Source of the DNA: Gordionus sp. m RMFG-2023
Lineage: Eukaryota > Nematomorpha > Gordioida > Chordodea > Parachordodidae
Assembly: GCF_954871325.1 (NCBI RefSeq)
Contig: NC_088776.1
Coordinates: 49,060,569 to 49,124,568 of the forward strand
Direction of reading: 5' to 3'
Length of the DNA: 64,000 nt
Within the stretch, counting starts at the first letter, position 1. Each line of letters starts with the position of its first letter. Shown here one piece after another: positions 37,260 to 50,339 of this stretch. The position numbers and the translations under genes were made by a program. Under the pieces are notes generated by a model. It was not told the DNA's origin. It saw only the letters and a program-made list of their open reading frames with translations, and did no database searches.

Positions 37260-39690
37260 TTTTGAGTTAGGAGAGTGTACAGAATAAATAGATAAATGAT
37301 TTAGGTAAAAACTGTTTAAAAAATATATTATGTAAATTGTAAATATAAAATGATTTTATATTAATAAAGATATAAATTTTTTTTATAAAAGTTGCGGTTA
37401 TTAGAAGCTTATATTAGAAAAAAATTTCTAAATTATATTAAATTACCAAAATAACTATAATTAATAAATCTGATACATTAAACCAAAACTATTAAATGAA
37501 AAGTTATATTTATAACGTAACACTGATGGAGGGAGAAAATTTTTTTATCAATAATTAATCTAGATAAAAGTTTCTTCATTTATTTATTTTAATTATAAAG
37601 TCTATTTTTATTGAATTTAATTTAACAAAAAATAATTGTATATAATAATATATTTATCATTTATCTATTTTTTTTTGTAATTTTTGATTTGATTTTGATA
37701 GTTTATCCGATCACATGGAATCGTTTTTTTAAAGATCGGATCGAAACTAAAGGGGGAAAAAAGTTTGTTTTATTTTATAACATAATGTACTGAAAAGTTT
37801 TGATAAACATCTTGAATTTTAAAAGGAAATTTAAAAATATAATAATAAACACAGAATACACAAAATATACAAAATACAAATAGTATAACCACAGCATAGC
37901 AGAATGAATCGCTAGATTATAATTATATGGAAGATGTGCAATGTAAATATTTAAAAAAATGAAAAATATAATATAATAGTATATTGCGATTTTTGAGAAT
38001 TACGATAATAATTTTTCCTTAGTTGAGATCAAAATTTTGAAGTCACTTTTATGTATATTTATTGTCACTTATTTAAAAAACTCATATTTTATTAAAATAT
38101 GTGGTATGATAATTTAAAAGGAATTTTTTTTGATTCAGTTCAGTTGCGAATTTAATTTAAATGTTTTAAATTTACCATATATATTTGAAAGAAATAAAAG
38201 GTGAGAATATATGAAGGGTGGGGAGGGGGTAATTATTTACGAATAAAAGTTTGTTATAAATGAATGACAAATAGCAAAAAATATATATTTCGTATATTGA
38301 ATTTTAATTTTAAAAGAGTTAGTAAAATAAATTCATTCTACTCCACTTTAGAAATAAATGGTACTTGATATCTCACAATAAAAGGTCAGAAGTATCGTCT
38401 TTACTCCTCGGGAGGTTAGGAATTACACGTGTGTCACATATTAACTGAAATGCAAAATAATATACTTGTGTCTAAGATGGCGAATAATTGCAATTTTTTT
38501 TTTCATTTCTGAAGATCTAAATTTAGATTATTTTGAAAATGCTTAAGCAGTACTTTGATCAAATTTTACCCAAAATTTTTAATATTTTTTTTTTGTGAAA
38601 AATCTTTTATAAAGTAAATTATTTCTAATTTTTATGCCTAAAAAATCTTCCATGAAATCACAAATTTTTAAATACAACTCTTTGGGCTAATTTAGGGCAG
38701 GACACGTTAAACTGTAAATGTCTAGTTAGGTTAACTTTATATTCTGCAAGTAAAAATGATTTATATATTCTATTAATTAATTTTAATTACCTTTCCTATA
38801 CTATAAATAAGTTAATATAATGTAATTACTGGATTATATTTAATAATAAGGTGGTATGGATGTTATTTTAGCCAAAAAAATACACAAGCCTGGAAAGTGT
38901 GCTCCATGGTGGAGATATCTATTAATGGTTTGCATAATATAATTTTGGCCAAAATCCAAATTGTGCTAAATCGAGCCGTTTACAACACTATATGAATAAT
39001 AATATTTCATTTCATTTTAATGATGAGTTTAATTCACTAGTAAATTTATTTAGATTATGTACTTATTTTACGACATATAATTAAAATAAAAGGAAAAATT
39101 ATGTATTTACTGACAAATCAATATAAATACTGGAAAAAAATATATATATACTGGTAAATTTATTTAAATAATGGGAAAAAAGAAGATGTATTTATTGAAA
39201 TTTTACACTGAACCCTTAAGATATTAATATATTATTATTTACACTGGTAAAATTAATAAAATACTGACACTGAAAAAGGTACATTTTTTAAAAAACACTG
39301 ATAATTTTGAATAAAATACTGAAGAAATAACTAAATATCAGCCTTTTTTAATTATCTTGATTTTACCTTACGTTGCGTACCAAATAGTTATAATATTCTA
39401 CATAATATGAAATAATTGTTTAAAAAAGTATTTAATATCATGTTTATGCTAGTTATTATTTTTCATTTCGCAAAAATATCATTTTCTCACATCTTTTTTT
39501 TTCAAAAGAGTATTTAAATTAAACGACTCTTAAAATACAAAGAAATAAGCATTTTGTAATTAATTTTTAAATAGTATTAATCAAAATATCAGCTTGAAAT
39601 TCAAAAAAAAATATATCAAATTTTTAATGCACTGGCTGACGTATTAAAATTTTACGAAAAATGAAAGATTTGCGAGGCCCTGCCTTATAT
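37260..39690. other. AT-rich intergenic DNA upstream of the NG2-like gene
   Basis: No coding frame recognised. 38,510-38,670 is the inverted mate of the repeat at 26,500-26,770. 38,850-38,992 is a decayed member of the TAGTGTTGTTAAA MITE family with only the right terminus (GAGCCGTTTACAACACTA) readable. Confidence 0.5.
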
Positions 39691-39703
39691 TCTATATATA
39701 AAT

Positions 39704-39976
39704 CAGAGACTTACAGACCCGGCCCGAGTACATGGGCCGGATCATTTTTATTTTTTAAATATAACCGGGCCGGGTCTGATTTTTTTTTAAATATCCGGGC
39801 CGGGCTGGGACTAAATCTTTTTTAAAAAATACCCGTATATTTTAAACCAAATATTTAAAATCCCCGTTCTAGTTACAAAATTTAAAAATAAATGTAATAA
39901 ATTTTTAAAAAATGAAGGCCGGGTCAAAATAACAAATCCGGCCTGGCAGTGCAAATGACAGTTTTATAGGTCTCTG
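39704..39976. mobile_element. hAT MITE, GC-rich family
   Basis: Begins CAGAGACTTACAGACCCGG and ends TATAGGTCTCTG, flanked by a perfect 8-bp duplication ATATAAAT (39696-39703 and 39977-39984). A further GC-rich fragment of the same kind (CCCGGCCCG, GGTCCGGGC) lies at 40,008-40,095. Confidence 0.9.
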
Positions 39977-40099
39977 ATATAAATTCTCGAAAATTTTTTA
40001 CAAGCGAATTGCTCGACCTGGCTCTTTTAATTTTTTCCCGGCCCGTTTATATTTTTTAAAAATTTTCCTGGCTCGGTCCGGGCTTTTCTGATATCTAAT

Positions 40100-42160
40100 A
40101 TATACTTATAAAGCTGAAAGATCAAAGTGACTTTATAGAATGATTTTTTAATTTCTAAAAAATAAAATTACGAAAAAGAAAAATAGGACGAGAGGTCATT
40201 TTTAAAAATTTTTGTATTTAATTTAATAAATATTTTTTTTCATACCTTATTTTTCCTTTTTTCTTTATATTAAAAAAAACAAAATTTTAGTTTTTAAACA
40301 GAAAGAAACATCAGGAATTTTTATAAAATTTATTATTTTAATTTCATTTGTTAAATAGAAAAATCAGGAAATGGTATTTTTAATTATTGCACGGGAGATG
40401 GGGAAAATCGTCTAAAGAGATAACACATGTTTCCGTCAATAATTAAAATTATGATTTAAATGTATACTATAATTTAAAATTAAAACTTACTAAAAAATTT
40501 TTAAAAAAAAGGAAAAAAAAAGAAATTTATAAAATAATTGTATCAATCCGATAAGAAATAAATTATATTTAAAAAAATTCTTTTATTGAATGGTTTTTAA
40601 ATTTTTATTGGTGGTGGAATAGAAATAATTCATTATTTATTAATATATTTAAGCATATTTTACTTTGTTAGATTAGTAATAGATTATAAATCATATTTGT
40701 TTTATACTTTACTTATTAACAGATGAATTACTTTGATAAAATGACTTGATTGTTCAGCATAAATTTTTCTTGCGAAACTCCATATTTTATTCTTTCAAAA
40801 TCTTTTTTACTTTGGTATTCTTAGATAGAACCTTATAAAAGTTTTTGAAGCAATTATTCCAGTATTAATAATTTCGTTTCCGATTATAAAATGATACATT
40901 TAAAAAAACCCACGCATATACTTACTCATACCACCCCCGACTGTCAATTAAATAGTTTCTTATAAAAGGTTTATAAATTACAATTATATATAGAGATAAA
41001 TTATAACCATCTTAAAGTGAAAAGCAAGCTTTTAATTTTTTGTTGTTAAAACGTATGTTCAGTTGATTGAAATTTGGTAAAATTATACTTATTTCGATAT
41101 TATATTTTGTAAAAGTTCCATCTATGTATAAAATTAAATAAATCATAAAATTATCTTCTTTTTCTAAGCGAAGGAGGAGTTAAATTAGTGGTTTATTTAA
41201 GGGATCCGTTTTGGGGATTTAACATGCTTTTTTGGACAGTACCATGAAATCCTGGAAACGCCACTGGGTGCCATTAATGTATAATAAGCATCATACGTAG
41301 AAACCTATTGACATACATAAGTTTGCAAAAACCTATTAATAAGCTAAAATTTTATTAACACATCAACCAAATATTTTAGAGATATTTGGAGCATTCAATT
41401 CTTTTTTAAGAATATATTCCATCATTGGCGTAATCAGGTGGGAGGAGGGAATTCAGATAATCTTCCTTTAATTATTTCCCAATTTTCATTAATATCATTT
41501 TGAGCTACTAAAATAAATTACCTAATAACACTTCCTCGCCCTCCTTTTCCCGCAAAATGATTACAACTGGCTTTACCCATTATAAACTATATTCAAAAAA
41601 ATAAATAACTTGTTAATTTTAATAACGACTAAAATAGAAATATTGAGAAAATTATTTTTTTCGGATAAGTCCTGACAATTTGTGCAACAATTTTTAAAAA
41701 TTTTCTGAATGCAAATTTATTATTTCCTTTTAACAAATAGGACAACCTGTGCCAAAACATTACTCAGGTATTCAAAAATTTTAAGTGCAGGACTGAAAAA
41801 CTTTTTAAAATTATTGACGGGTTGGTTCGGACCGGGTCGTGTTGATTTAAGAAGATATCGTAACTTGGCTATTATAAGTTTTTTTTGAAACTCCACTTGT
41901 TCCTATAATTTTAATCAGAGGATATAGTATTTTTACAAATTCCTCTCCTGTAAAATTGATCAAAATGGAATTAGGACTTGATATTAATCAAAATTTACAA
42001 ATGGAGATATGTTATAAACGAAATCGTGAAATTATAATACATTTGATACCTTTTTTGCTTGGGCAATAAATATGCCAATTCTTTTAATAACTTATAGACT
42101 GAGAAAGGGATAAATTATCAATGTTTTCAGAAAATTCCACCAAATTCTAGGAACAGGGTC
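40100..42160. other. AT-rich intergenic DNA, no gene seen
   Basis: No coding frame recognised. CTGGAAACGCCACTG near 41,252 resembles the right end of a hAT-type element, but no left end was found. Confidence 0.5.
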
Positions 42161-42167
42161 CAATGTT

Positions 42168-43325
42168 ATCACATTCACAGTTAGACAAATAAAATTTTAA
42201 CTTTCCAACATGTAAATATTTATTTTTTATTATGTTTTTTTATTAAACTTAATAATTCGACAAAAATATATGAACATCAACATTTAAAATTAATTTGAGC
42301 AAAATGTAATTCTTCATAGTTGATGTTCAAAATGTCTGCCATTAGCTCGGATACATGTTTTAAAGCGATCTTGCCATTCATTTATTGCACTATCAACAAT
42401 TCTTTGATCAAAACGATTCCATTCCACCACAAGTCGATGTTTGAAATGGGTAAGATCGCGCATTCGAGTCTAATAAACATGTTCTTGAAGGACTCTTCAT
42501 ATCTTGTAGTTGCTAATTAAGATCAGGTCCATTGGGAGACCAAGGAGTGGAGGAAATAAAATATTTCCCTTGAAAGCTGATCCACTGTTTCTCTAGTGAG
42601 CTAGAGCACTCTCCAGCTGGAATATGCAAAATTCACTACGAGAAAATTCTTTAATGGATCGAGACGATTTGTGCAGCCAAAACTTGAGGACTGAAACCAT
42701 AACAGATTTAGAGAAATTTGAACGACTACTAAGCAATCGTTTGGTTGCAACTTGTCTTATTGGAATCCACTTCAAATATATCTAAGGGTATTTTGGTAAA
42801 AGTTGTTTGGTACTGCAATCTTATTCTTGGTTATGTCCTGGGCTTGTTTCTTTTTAAAAAATTTAGTCGTAGCCTTTGTGGATTATCTGATGCACTAAAG
42901 TTCGCGAAATACCAGTTTCTAGATATACTTTACTAATTTCTGTGGGTGCCAGGCTGGACTTCTTGGCTATTCACGATCACGAGTGTTTCAGCAGAATCAA
43001 CATTTTCCATGGAACGAGTTATGTATGGTCTACCACCACCAAGCCGTTTTTCTGCTGAACCGATAACATCAATGTTTCAATCATTTGATTCAAGGCTGCT
43101 ATAGACCAGTTTTTTTTAGGAAATTCGTTTAATAATGTTTTTTTGTCTTAAAACTTTACTCAAATCCACGTCATCTTTCTGAAAACCACTTTGTTTTATC
43201 TGTCTGCTCAAATGGAAATGATGATATTATGACCATATTTTTTTAGTAAGTAAGTGCAGTTTAAATTTTTTTTTCTCTTTTACATGTTGGAAAGTTCGAA
43301 TTTGTTTAACTTTGAATGTGAATGA
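42168..43325 (-). mobile_element. Tc1/mariner-superfamily element, degenerate
   Basis: Terminal inverted repeats of about 45 bp: left ACATTCACAGTTAGACAAAT ending with AACTTTCCAACATGTAAA, right the complement of TTTACATGTTGGAAAGTT and TTTGAATGTGAATGA. About 1.16 kb. The minus strand shows transposase traces: GSAEKRLGGGRPYITRSMEN (the GSGRP linker of the DNA-binding domain) near 43,020, and WSPNGPDLN near 42,520 (compare WP..SPDLNP at the end of the catalytic domain). Stops and frame changes occur throughout, so it is dead. Confidence 0.75.
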
Positions 43326-43329
43326 CTTT

Positions 43330-44660
43330 TTTGATTGAAATTTAAAGAAAACATAATAATTTTCCCTCTGTCAATACACAAAATTTTATTGAATTTTTTT
43401 TAGGCAGATTTATTGCCAAAACAAAAAGGATATCAGTTCAATTTGGACACAGTGTAGATAGCCATAGATATGAGATCCTGGCGAATATAAACCCAGAATG
43501 CGATGGGCCCGGCTAAATTTATTAAATTAAAATCAATAAAGATGTTAAAAAATCAAAGATATATTATTCGAACATTTACTCTTCTCAAGTTTAAAAATTC
43601 CTTTTAAATCATTTATAATTCAGCCAAAATTATTTTACCAAATTTTCAAAATTCCTAAAATAAATTGACATATCATATTGTATAAAATAATTAGAATTAA
43701 AGCATAAAAGGTTTTCAATACTAAATTAAAATAATTATATAAGGTTATATAAAAATAAAATTAAATAGAATGATTATACATAACTATAGACTTCTAATCT
43801 AGGAGGAGGGGATGGGAGGGGTGCATGAAGAAGTCTGATTTTATTAACAAATTAGAACAATAGACGACAATAATCATTAATATTTCAACATTGGTATTAT
43901 TACAGAATTAATTTCTTAACTTTGATAAAATAGCAAAAAACGAATGGCAGAAATTTGATAAAATATGCGGATAATTATTTTATATTTTGTGTTTAATTTA
44001 TAATCATTTTGGACGGGATATTTATTTATATTATTCCCGCGGGTCGGAAATTCCTTAAGCGGGTGGGCGCAACATAAATCGGGACGTATGACAGGTTTAA
44101 CCCCAGCCCATGGATCTATTCCAAACATTTACTAAGGGACCAATCCAGAAATTAAATAATTGTTTCGAAAACATACGTATAATTATTGTAATGGTGGATG
44201 TTTTATTTATATTAACATATTTGAATATGCTTATGCTAATACCAATTATGATATTACGATTGTCCTTACCTTATTATAAATAAACAATAAAAATAATATA
44301 CCATATTTATAAGAACCTTACAACATGTACCTAATATCTTCAAAATGTAGGTCTGAATGTATTTGTTTGTGTTTAATTAATTTATCTAAGGATTATTTAG
44401 GTTCAAACATCAGGTTATCTGTTTTAGATAGTATTCTTTGGCATCTAATTTATACTAACTAGCGTTGTAAAAAAGCACGTTTCGGGTCGATTTTAAAAAT
44501 GGCATGATTTAAATTATATCTAAAATACATATATTGAATATAAGACCCGATCTATATGCATAATATTTTGCATTATACCCCCTCCCCCTTTCCTAATGAT
44601 CGGGGACACTGCCCTATGCCAAAGCGAAGCTTTGAATAAATAGCTACATACTGTCAGGTC
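43330..44660. other. Intergenic DNA upstream of UTP23, no gene seen
   Basis: AT rich with a short GC-richer patch at 44,030-44,120 that gives an accidental 70-residue minus-strand frame. TAGCGTTGTAAAAAAGC near 44,461 is a single left end of the TAGTGTTGTTAAA MITE family. Confidence 0.45.
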
Positions 44661-44716
44661 CGATTAATGTGCATTACCATAAAATATATTACACGGCAGA
44701 CGTGCTATATCATCCC

Positions 44717-45416
44717 ATGAAAATAAAGAGACAAAAAAATTCTAAAAAAATTGTAAAGTTTTATAAGCGTAGTTACAACTTTAAGGAACCTTTTCAAGTC
44801 TTGTTAGATGGGACCTTTTGCCAGGCAGCTTTAACAAATCAGATAAATATCAAAGAACAACTTCCTAAATATTTAAATGGCCAAATTACGTTTTATACTA
44901 CCTCTTGTATATTACATGAATTAAACAATCTAGGTATAATTTAATATATAGTACATCTTACAAAGTCAAATTTAAGGTAAACCTGTTTATGGAGCGTTTC
45001 ATATTGCCAAGCAATATAAAATTAAAACATGTGATCATGTAGACAAATCAATAGCAGCTAATAAATGCTTGTTAAGTATGGTTAAAAAAGGAAATCCATC
45101 TCATTATTGGATTGCTTCTCAAGTATATAATTTACAAATTATAAAAACTAATAGCTTAATCTAGGATCCTGAAATTACCTCAAAATTATCCACTTATATT
45201 TCTGTACCCCTACTTTATATAAGTTATAAAGCCATTCATTTGACCAAACCTAATGATTTAACTCATAAAACTGCTGACAACTTAATTTCACAGTCATTAC
45301 TCAATCCATCTTCATTATCTAAAAATGTTATTAAAGAATTGTCTGCTCTTGATAAATCCCCAAAAGAAACATCTGCTAAAAAACAATCAAAGAAAAATAA
45401 ATATAAATTATCGTGA
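44717..45416 (+). CDS. UTP23: rRNA-processing protein UTP23 homologue
   Basis: Small-subunit processome factor with a PIN-like fold, needed for early 18S rRNA processing in the nucleolus. Exons 44717-44933, 44977-45122 and 45165-45416 give 615 nt, 204 residues (human 249). MKIKRQKNSKKI, then EPFQVLLDGTFCQAAL and CLLSMVKKGNPSHYWIAS follow human MKITRQKHAKK, EPYQILLDGTFCQAAL and CLLSMVEEGNPHHYFVAT. Cys and His residues corresponding to the zinc-binding set (CILHEL, CDH, KCLL) are kept. The end is Lys rich (SAKKQSKKNKYKLS), as expected for a nucleolar protein. The introns are only 43 and 42 bp. An in-frame upstream ATG at 44669 exists, but the start at 44717 matches the family. AATAAA lies at 45521. 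Confidence 0.95.
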
Positions 45417-45791
45417 TATATTATTTGCTTCAAATAAGTAATAAATTTATCAGGCATATATTTTTGTATAAATTCTACATATGTGATAAATTTTATTAGT
45501 CATGCGTTGTATATTTTTTTAATAAAATTTGATCTGACTAAAATGGAGTACAGTTATCTAAATTGTGGGGAGGGGCAGTAGCATTTACCATTGGAAGGCA
45601 GGATTGCTAGTAAAATTCTTAGGTATGTAGAAGATGCAGGACTGTGTCAGTAAAATTCTTGGAGGAAAATCTGATTTTTTGGATTATTGAACGAACCCCC
45701 TTTATACTTTTGAGGAGAGGGGGTAATTTTGATATTTTTAAATATTTGTTACTAGTTTATTCATTAGGAAACCCAAAGTAAACTAAACCAT

Positions 45792-45941
45792 CGTAATAAA
45801 TTAATAAAATATTATTTATACATATTATATATAAAAATAGAATGGAATATTCGAAAATTAATTAATAAAAATTTGATGTTTGAAATAAAATAAATATAAT
45901 TAGTAGTGTATTGTTTATAAATTAGTAGTTGTATTACTACA
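45792..45941 (+). repeat. 5' LTR of the Gypsy-type element
   Basis: About 150 bp, from CGTAATAAATTAATAAAATA to GTTGTATTACTACA, matching the 3' LTR over nearly the whole length with a few differences. Confidence 0.88.
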
Positions 45942-48096
45942 AATGCGACAATAAATGGAGAAAATAATTCCTTAAATGGAGATTCAAAAAAAATAGCGGA
46001 TTTATCTACGATTAAATTTGATAAATTCGAGTTGGATACTTCAATCTATAGATATTTTTCCCAATGGGAAGCCAGTTTTCGATTAAAAAACGTAAGCCCA
46101 TCTGAATGTCAATATAAAGATATATTTTTAACATTTTTTGGCAATAAGAATATTGAGTTGGTGGACCGTTTTTGTTATCCTGATTCGATCGAAACTATCT
46201 TTTAAGGAAATTAAGTCAATATGTTTTAAATTATTTAAACCGACGTCAACAGCTTTTGCTTCTAGATTTGATTTCGTTAGATTATGGAGAACAACTGAAA
46301 CCATAACTGAATTTGCAGATAAAATTAGAACAATTGGCAAGCGTTGTCATTATCTTAATGATATTGACGAGCATTTACGTGATCAGCTTATGGTTGGCAT
46401 GGAAATACTGGGATTGGAAAGAGATCTTAGAGCTCTATATTCCGACGGTCTTGATAGAGATAATAATGTACTGACTTTCCAATTTATTCTTGATCTGGCA
46501 TTAGCTTCTGAGCGAGCAGATAAAGAAATGGCAAATAAAAATATGCCTATTGTTAATAAAATAATTGATAATAACAAAAGAAATGATAATAATTATATAA
46601 TCCATTTAAAACGACTACGTTTGATAAAGGCTATAATAAAGTCAAGTATAATAATACATTTGATAAAGAGAATAATAAATACCAATATAATAATAACCTT
46701 GATAAAGATTATAATAAACTTAAATGTTATAAATGTGGTTTTATTCATAACCGAGAAGTGAGATGTCTAGCTACAAATGCGGCATGTAATAAATGTAAAA
46801 AAATTGGTCATTTTGCAGTTTGCTGTAAATCAAAGAATTTAAATTATATAAGAGTGTCATCAAGTGATTCTATTCATAATATTAGGAAGATATTGATAGA
46901 ATCGAGCAAAACTAACTTCAGAGATAAATGAGTTAGATGTTGAATTTGATTTTGACACTGGTGCACAAGCGTCATTGATAGGAATTGATATATGGACAAG
47001 TATTAGACCACCAAAAATTAGGCCAACCAGTCTATTAACTGCATGATCATCAGTTAGACGTTAAGGGCGAGACCCAAGTCAATGTTAGGATTGGATCACA
47101 GACAAGGAGGACCCTAACAGTGGTAATAATGAATACAACTGGGGTCCCTATTGGTGGCCCAGATGTGATGTTGATATAGAAAATTTTATCAAAATATGCT
47201 CTGGTTGCCAGAAAAATAGACCTAGTATTCAAGATAACCTATATTCTTGGACTGTTGGTAAGGAATCTTGGGAGCGAATCCATATTGATTTTGCTGGACC
47301 AGTAGATTCGCGATATAGGCTAATTGGTGTCGATTCCTACTCTAGATCTAATGCAGAATACCTCTGCTATGCTATGATAGAACGACTAAAAAATGGTTTG
47401 CTAGGTTTGGAATACCCAAGTACATTGTGTCAGACAATGGACCACAATTCTTATCTGGGGAATTCCATTGTGATATTAATAACATACGTCATATACGTTC
47501 GGCACCCTATCATCCAAAAACTAATGGATTAGCTGAACGTACAGTACAAACTTTGAAAGTCGGTATTATGCGACGAGAGATTCAATTAGCGATCCCGAAG
47601 AAGCTATGACGCAGGTTTTAACAACCTACCATAGCTCCACAGGGAGATCTCCTGCTAAAATTATGTTTGGGAGGCAATTAAAAACAAGTCTGGATTGGAT
47701 CCGACCAAATGCCGAACACGAAATAGTAAAGGCCAATGATAGAAAGGGCCTTCATCATGATTTACATTCAAAGGAAAGAGAATTTGAAATCTCACAACCT
47801 GTATGGTTAAATAATGAAAATACCAATGGTTGGAGAGAGGGAGTAATTAAAGAAAGAATAGGACTTTATTCTTATATTGTTGAATCTTACGAGAAAACAT
47901 TACGGAAGCATGCAGATCAGTTAAGAAATCGTTTAGTTATCCCAAATCATGAAAGTTCTTTGGAAGTTACAGAAATGGTTGTGCCAGTGAATGAAGCAAC
48001 ACAAATACAAATACCACATTACGTTGTTCATCTAGAAACCGTAAACCTATAAAGTGGTTTATCGAATAAATCTAACTTTAAAATGTTTGAAGAAAA

Positions 48097-48240
48097 TGTA
48101 ATAAATTAATAAAATATTATTTATAGATATTTATATATAAAAATAGAATGGAATATTCGAAAATTAATTAATAAAAATTTGATGTTTGAAATATAAATTA
48201 GTAGTCATATTGTTTATAAATTAGTAGTTGTATTACTACA
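48097..48240 (+). repeat. 3' LTR of the Gypsy-type element
   Basis: About 144 bp, from TGTAATAAATTAATAAAATA to GTTGTATTACTACA. It has the TG...CA ends common for LTRs and is followed by the second CCAT. Confidence 0.88.
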
Positions 48241-48249
48241 CCATTATAC

Positions 48250-49670
48250 AGTAATGAATCAATAATTTTCTGACTGTAACCATCCAGCCATAAGTGTAAC
48301 AAATATTGGTTCAGGTTGGGTTCGTGCAAAAATAATAAATATTTCCCACCTCCAGATTTTTTTAAAAACTTTCTTATCTGGATGATAGAAGAAATTAGAC
48401 TGCATATATAGGGTCTGGGAGGATATGGGGGATATTTACCTTCCAAGGTATATTCTTAGTAGCATGGCCTGTTTTAAAAATAATACAGTAGGGATGTTTA
48501 ACCTCTGCTGCTTTTAACTCTCAAATAAATTTCACCATTTGGTTTAGCTTAAGCTTAAATTGGGAAATTTGTTTAATCAGAGATGGGAATGGAATATGAC
48601 ATGAATATTTTGGTGAATGTGGGCCAGACCTATATTTTATTGATGTTTGGGCTCCCTCTGCATAGTATATATTTTAGCTAGGGGTGCATGAGCTGCTGGC
48701 CAAGGAATGAGAACTTGCCCTCCACATTTTTTTCATAAATATTCCATAAAAAGTATCAGAGTTCTTAACCCCCAGTATGGGACTCTTTTTCCCTTACCTG
48801 GATCCCAAAATTTTTAGGTTTATCCTATCCCTGAAACCAGGTTCAGGAATTTTAATAATTTTATGATAAATTTTTAACAAATGTTAAAACTAATAGGTTG
48901 TTTACTTGTTTTTTGTTTTTACTTTTAGTGCATTAAGAAATACATTTGTGCCAACATGATTATGGTTTTTCAAATTTTTAACCAGTAAAACTTCTATATA
49001 AATATATTTATACTCTTATTAAACTTACTATTTTAGCCATAGTTTGAAATTCCACAACCCGATCTGGAACCGGTTTCAGAGAAAAATTTGGTCCAGGTTC
49101 GTAATTCTAAATATTTTTAAGCTTATCAAATAAGAATTCGGAGGTTCTAGCACCAAGAACATAGATTTTAATTGGTAATAAAAATGGTCAGTTTTAGTTT
49201 CAAAGTTTATCTCTTTCTGCCCCCCCCTCACTACAACGAGTTGGGTCTAATTACGCCACTTATTAATAATTATGAAGTATTATAAAAGGACCCCCCTCTC
49301 TCGTGTTTTCCAAGATTAAAAAAACATACTGTAAAATTGTAAACATTACTATACACACTTCAACCAATCTAAGTTATGTAAAAGATAATATAGAAGTGAT
49401 ATAAAGTCACTATAAATATGCCTATGGTCATTTTAATTCAAAGAAAACAAAAAAAACTTAAGAGATCTACGTTTCCAAACACCATATTTTTATTGCAGCC
49501 GATTTTGCTTTTTTTAAATATATATAAATATTTTTATTAACGAAGTGAACAAGTAATTTGTTAATTATTATTAGTGGCGTAGCCATGATTTATCCATGGG
49601 GGGGGGGGGGGGGTTAAAAACCAAACCCTATTTTTAAATTTCGCTTTTATTATATGCTTTATTAGTGTCA
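48250..49670. other. Intergenic DNA with decayed GC-rich repeats, no gene seen
   Basis: 48,780-49,100 contains words such as CCTGAAACCAGGTTCAGG and AACCGGTTTCAGAG, resembling decayed hAT MITE subterminal motifs. AGTGGCGTAGCCATG at 49,573, followed by a 14-G run, resembles the left end of the element at 3782. No coding frame recognised. Confidence 0.45.
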
Positions 49671-49679
49671 AATCACTAT

Positions 49680-49902
49680 TAGTGTTGTTAAACGGCTCTT
49701 TTTGAGCCGATTTTTAAAAACTACTAACTTAATATTATATCCTGAATAATATTAAGCATGCCTGAATATTTTGTTTGTAGAAGGAACAGAGGTTTGAACA
49801 TCTATTAGCAAAATCCCAAGGCTTAGGCAATATTTTTCTTGCTAAAATATTGAGTTAGCCGTTTTTAAAAATCGGCTCAAAACGAGCGGTTTAACAACAC
49901 TA
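49680..49902. mobile_element. hAT MITE (TAGTGTTGTTAAA family)
   Basis: 223 bp; left end TAGTGTTGTTAAACGGCTC, right end AACGAGCGGTTTAACAACACTA. CACTAT directly abuts both ends (49674-49679 and 49903-49908), a six-base match consistent with a partly mutated 8-bp duplication. The interior is nearly the same as the copies at 19,958 and 33,726. Confidence 0.85.
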
Positions 49903-50339
49903 CACTATAGTAGCCGGCATAAATGAAAGAATATTAGTAACCGAATTTCGGCCAAATTTATGATTAATAAGCGGCTGGAAACATTATTCTAAAAATTTTA
50001 TCATTGTTTAATAAATTGTAAATTAATCCATCTAGTGTAGAAAGAAGAAAAAATTTTTCCCCCAAACCTTCCATTTTTTACCATCACTCAATATATCTTA
50101 TTGAGTGTTAAAAATAATTATTTTAATTAAATTTTATAGAATTTCATTATAGATTTATTTATTGTTAAAATACTATAGTATAAATAACACCCTTATTTAT
50201 TTTAATGATAAAATACAATAAAAAAATTTCAAAATGTAGAAATTTTATACAGATTATTATATTAAAAATTTATTATAAAATATAAGTAATTCTTGTACGG
50301 TATTTAAAAAAATATATTATTTAACAATTATAATTAATA

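Larger units (their letters stand above)
45792..48240 (+). mobile_element. Short Gypsy-type LTR retrotransposon, broken
   Basis: A fossil LTR element of about 2.45 kb bounded by LTRs at 45792-45941 and 48097-48240, with a 4-bp target duplication CCAT (45788-45791 and 48241-48244). Recognisable parts in order: a gag-like region (46,000-46,730), zinc knuckles (46,730-46,840), an aspartic protease-like DTGA segment (near 46,950), and integrase with HHCC-like and core motifs (SDNGPQFLSGEFH, PYHPKTNGLAER; 47,170-47,600) followed by a C-terminal integrase/tail region to about 48,050. It is much shorter than a typical Gypsy element and is broken, with a handful of breaks. The two LTRs are still very similar, so it is not ancient. 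Confidence 0.88.

Noticed and set aside
43916-44128. A 70-residue minus-strand frame upstream of UTP23
   Set aside because: It arises from a short GC-richer patch and has no recognisable motif.
44669-44716. Upstream in-frame ATG of UTP23
   Set aside because: The family starts at the MKI(K/T)RQK sequence, which aligns with the ATG at 44717; the 16 extra residues have no counterpart.
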